From assembly GCA_013397455.1 (NCBI GenBank), contig VYZB01000327.1, positions 907,840 through 971,839 on the forward strand: 64,000 nt of DNA, given 5' to 3'. Both the position numbers and the translations under genes were made by a program. Source of the stretch: Crotophaga sulcirostris (taxonomy: Eukaryota > Chordata > Aves > Cuculiformes > Crotophagidae). Numbering within the stretch: position 1 is the stretch's first letter; the number at the start of each line of letters is the position of its first letter. The notes under the pieces are model-generated. The model did no database searches and was not told the DNA's origin. It saw only the letters and a list, made by a program, of their open reading frames with translations. Shown in pieces: positions 62,272 to 64,000 of the stretch.

Positions 62272-63744
62272 GTATATTTATTTAGTTTCATATAGAGCTT
62301 TAGGGGAAAAAAGAGAAAGTTAAGGAAATGATCTATTGAAAAGGAATGTTTGAAAAGTCAAATTTGGAACAAAATATTTTTTAAAAAAAGCTCAATGGAA
62401 AAACATTTGTTAGTGGACTGGGTGACAAAAAGGGAATTTAAACAAATGCTGCTACTTACATTTTTGATCAAAAATTTTATTTGTTAGTAAAATTCAGATA
62501 TCTAGAAAAAAAATAGATTGTTTCTTTGGGCTAAATGTTTTTCTTCCTTTTTTGTTCCATTGTCTGCAGAACAGAGTGAACATGAACTTGAATGTGACTA
62601 CTACATTTCTTATATGCTTTGATCATGGAAAAGATATTGTCTGGCAAAAAGACTTGATGTTGAAAGTCTGATCCCAGGCTTTCTATGGTAAGATGAGCTG
62701 TATTCTCCTCTGTCAAGTGAAAAACAGAGGAAGTTTTGTCCAAGACCACATAAGCATAAAAATGACAGATGTCTTTACTTTCAGCAGCTTCAAGTGATCA
62801 GCCTCAAAAAGCATTAATTAGCAAACATAGAATAATGATGCTAGATGTCAGAAAGAGATGATAACAATGATCAGTTTTACCCATGTTTAATAATGCAGGG
62901 GCACTATCTTCTCTGGCTGCATACTTTGTCCTATTTCTCAGTGTCGTGATGTTTATCTCACTGCTTTCAATAATGGAAAAATAAACTTTTTGATTGCAAG
63001 TATTTTAGAATCACTGACCAAGAGACATTAAATAAATACAAAATAAAAAGTAATATTTAGGAAGGTAGCATCATGAAACTATGAAGTCCAAGTCCTCTGT
63101 TAGTGTCATTCTATTTATGGAATTGAAAAGAAGTATGTTTAAAAAATGGATAAAATATTTCCATGTTATTTTTTTTCCATTGAAATAAACAATTTACTAG
63201 AAAATAAACTACACCAGAAAGATAATTTTTTTGAGTTTAATTAAGAAAATATAACAGGCTTCTGAGTGTCTTCTTTTAAAAAAGCAAAACAGATGGCTAT
63301 GGTTGCGTTTACCACTAATCATGAGCAAATACTGAAAAGTTTGGTCTTTAGATACTCTGAATTTTACCTTCAGTTCCTTCCAACAGTCACTGCAGTTTAG
63401 GTGCTTTCATTTTTCAAACATCAGTTATAAATCAGCAAGTATACTTCACAGACTTACACTTTAATATACCCAAACTGACATAAGACATGTTTCAGAGTAA
63501 ATTAACTAATGCACAATGAAATGTTTTAAACTAGTTGTTTAATGACAATCCGTATTTTGAGTACTGGAAAGAAAAAAATTGTACAAGACAGAGACAGGTT
63601 TCTTTCTAAAGCACAACAGTGATGACTATAATTTGTTTTGCTACTGTGTAAGCCAGGTATTATAATTAACCATAATTGTGTATTACTTTTAAATGGGGTT
63701 GGGAAATTCATGTAGATTAGCAAAATCCTAGTGTCACAACAAAG

Positions 63745-64000
63745 AATTCATATTCAACACTGACTTGGATAAGGGAACAGAGTGTATCCTCAGCAAAATT
63801 GCTAATGACACAAAACTGGGAATAGTGGCTGATAAACCTGAAGGCTGTGCTGCCACTCAGTGAGACCCCAGAGAGGCTGGAAAGATGTGCAGAGAGGAAC
63901 CTAATGAAGTCCAACAAAGGCAGATGTAAGAGTTCTGCATATCAGAAGGAATAATGCCCTGCAGTAATAAAGCCTGGAGATTGACCAGTTGGACAAGCAG
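63745..64000 (+). mobile_element. CR1 fragment running off the right edge
   Basis: Plus-strand CR1 starting with the 'AACACTGACTTGGATAAGGG' block just upstream of the catalytic site, which reads IAND in place of F-A-D-D (about 63,790-63,819). It continues through the GACCCCAGAGAGGCTGG and CCTAATGAAGTCCAACAAAGG words. The copy is diverged and already frame-broken. Its remainder lies outside this window. Confidence 0.85.

Larger units (their letters stand above)
59601..63744. other. AT-rich non-coding sequence
   Basis: No gene or transposon was recognised over about 4 kb. It holds an AT/GT-rich simple stretch at 60,625-60,705 and a hairpin at 62,238-62,271. About 60,960-61,150 is somewhat GC-richer, with the repeated word CAGCTGA(GGT/CCC). 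Confidence 0.6.

Noticed and set aside
1..64000. tRNA, rRNA, CRISPR array or a bacterial-type gene cluster
   Set aside because: No cloverleaf-type T-loop context, no rRNA-like blocks, no regularly spaced direct repeats with unique spacers, and no operon-like runs of open frames.

Overview
This is about 64 kb of AT-rich vertebrate nuclear DNA, almost certainly from a bird. The main evidence is nine copies or pieces of CR1 (chicken repeat 1), the dominant non-LTR retrotransposon of birds. They carry the typical CR1 3' end: an ATTCTATGA-like terminal microsatellite, the 'TTGGAAAAGACC / GATCATCTAGTCCAACC' block, and an ORF2 reverse-transcriptase reading frame. One piece also resembles an avian ERV-L-associated repeat. 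Crocodilians and turtles also carry CR1, so bird is an inference from the overall repeat mix.

I found no host protein-coding gene, tRNA, rRNA or CRISPR array that I can support. Most open frames of 100 codons or more lie inside CR1 copies (sense or antisense) or are created by the run of Ns. The window therefore reads as a gene desert or the inside of a very large intron.

Layout: 1-12.4 kb is unique AT-rich sequence with one exon-like open segment near 7.75-7.95 kb. 12.46-14.0 kb is an old CR1 (minus). 14.0-16.5 kb is unique sequence with two stretches that look like conserved non-coding elements and one CpG-rich patch. 16.56-17.57 kb is a CR1 (minus) containing a 14-bp minisatellite. 17.6-29.3 kb is mostly unique, with a GC-richer LTR-like block at 26.6-27.2 kb. 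29.37-29.66 kb is an almost perfect 148-bp tandem duplication. 30.0-30.9 kb is GC-richer and LTR-like. 32.36-32.57 kb is an old GT-rich tandem duplication. 33.95-34.11 kb is a CR1 tail. 34.1-41.0 kb is unique and rich in enhancer-like sequence. A CR1 tail lies at 41.02 kb, an assembly gap at 42,482-43,211, an ERV-L-like remnant at 43.9-44.15 kb and a CR1 (minus) at 44.21-44.61 kb. 44.6-51.85 kb is unique, with a palindrome of two TAATCC sites at 50.28 kb. Two CR1 copies in opposite orientation lie at 51.86-53.02 kb (minus) and 54.34-55.48 kb (plus). A CR1 with a large internal deletion is at 58.43-59.60 kb. A plus-strand CR1 runs off the right edge from about 63.74 kb.

No set of genes works together here, and I see no coherent new biological system. 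The most useful observations are the recent 148-bp duplication, the palindromic homeodomain-type site, the candidate conserved elements, the CpG-rich patch and the structural oddities within the CR1 copies. Boundaries of repeats were placed by eye and are good to roughly 5-30 bases.
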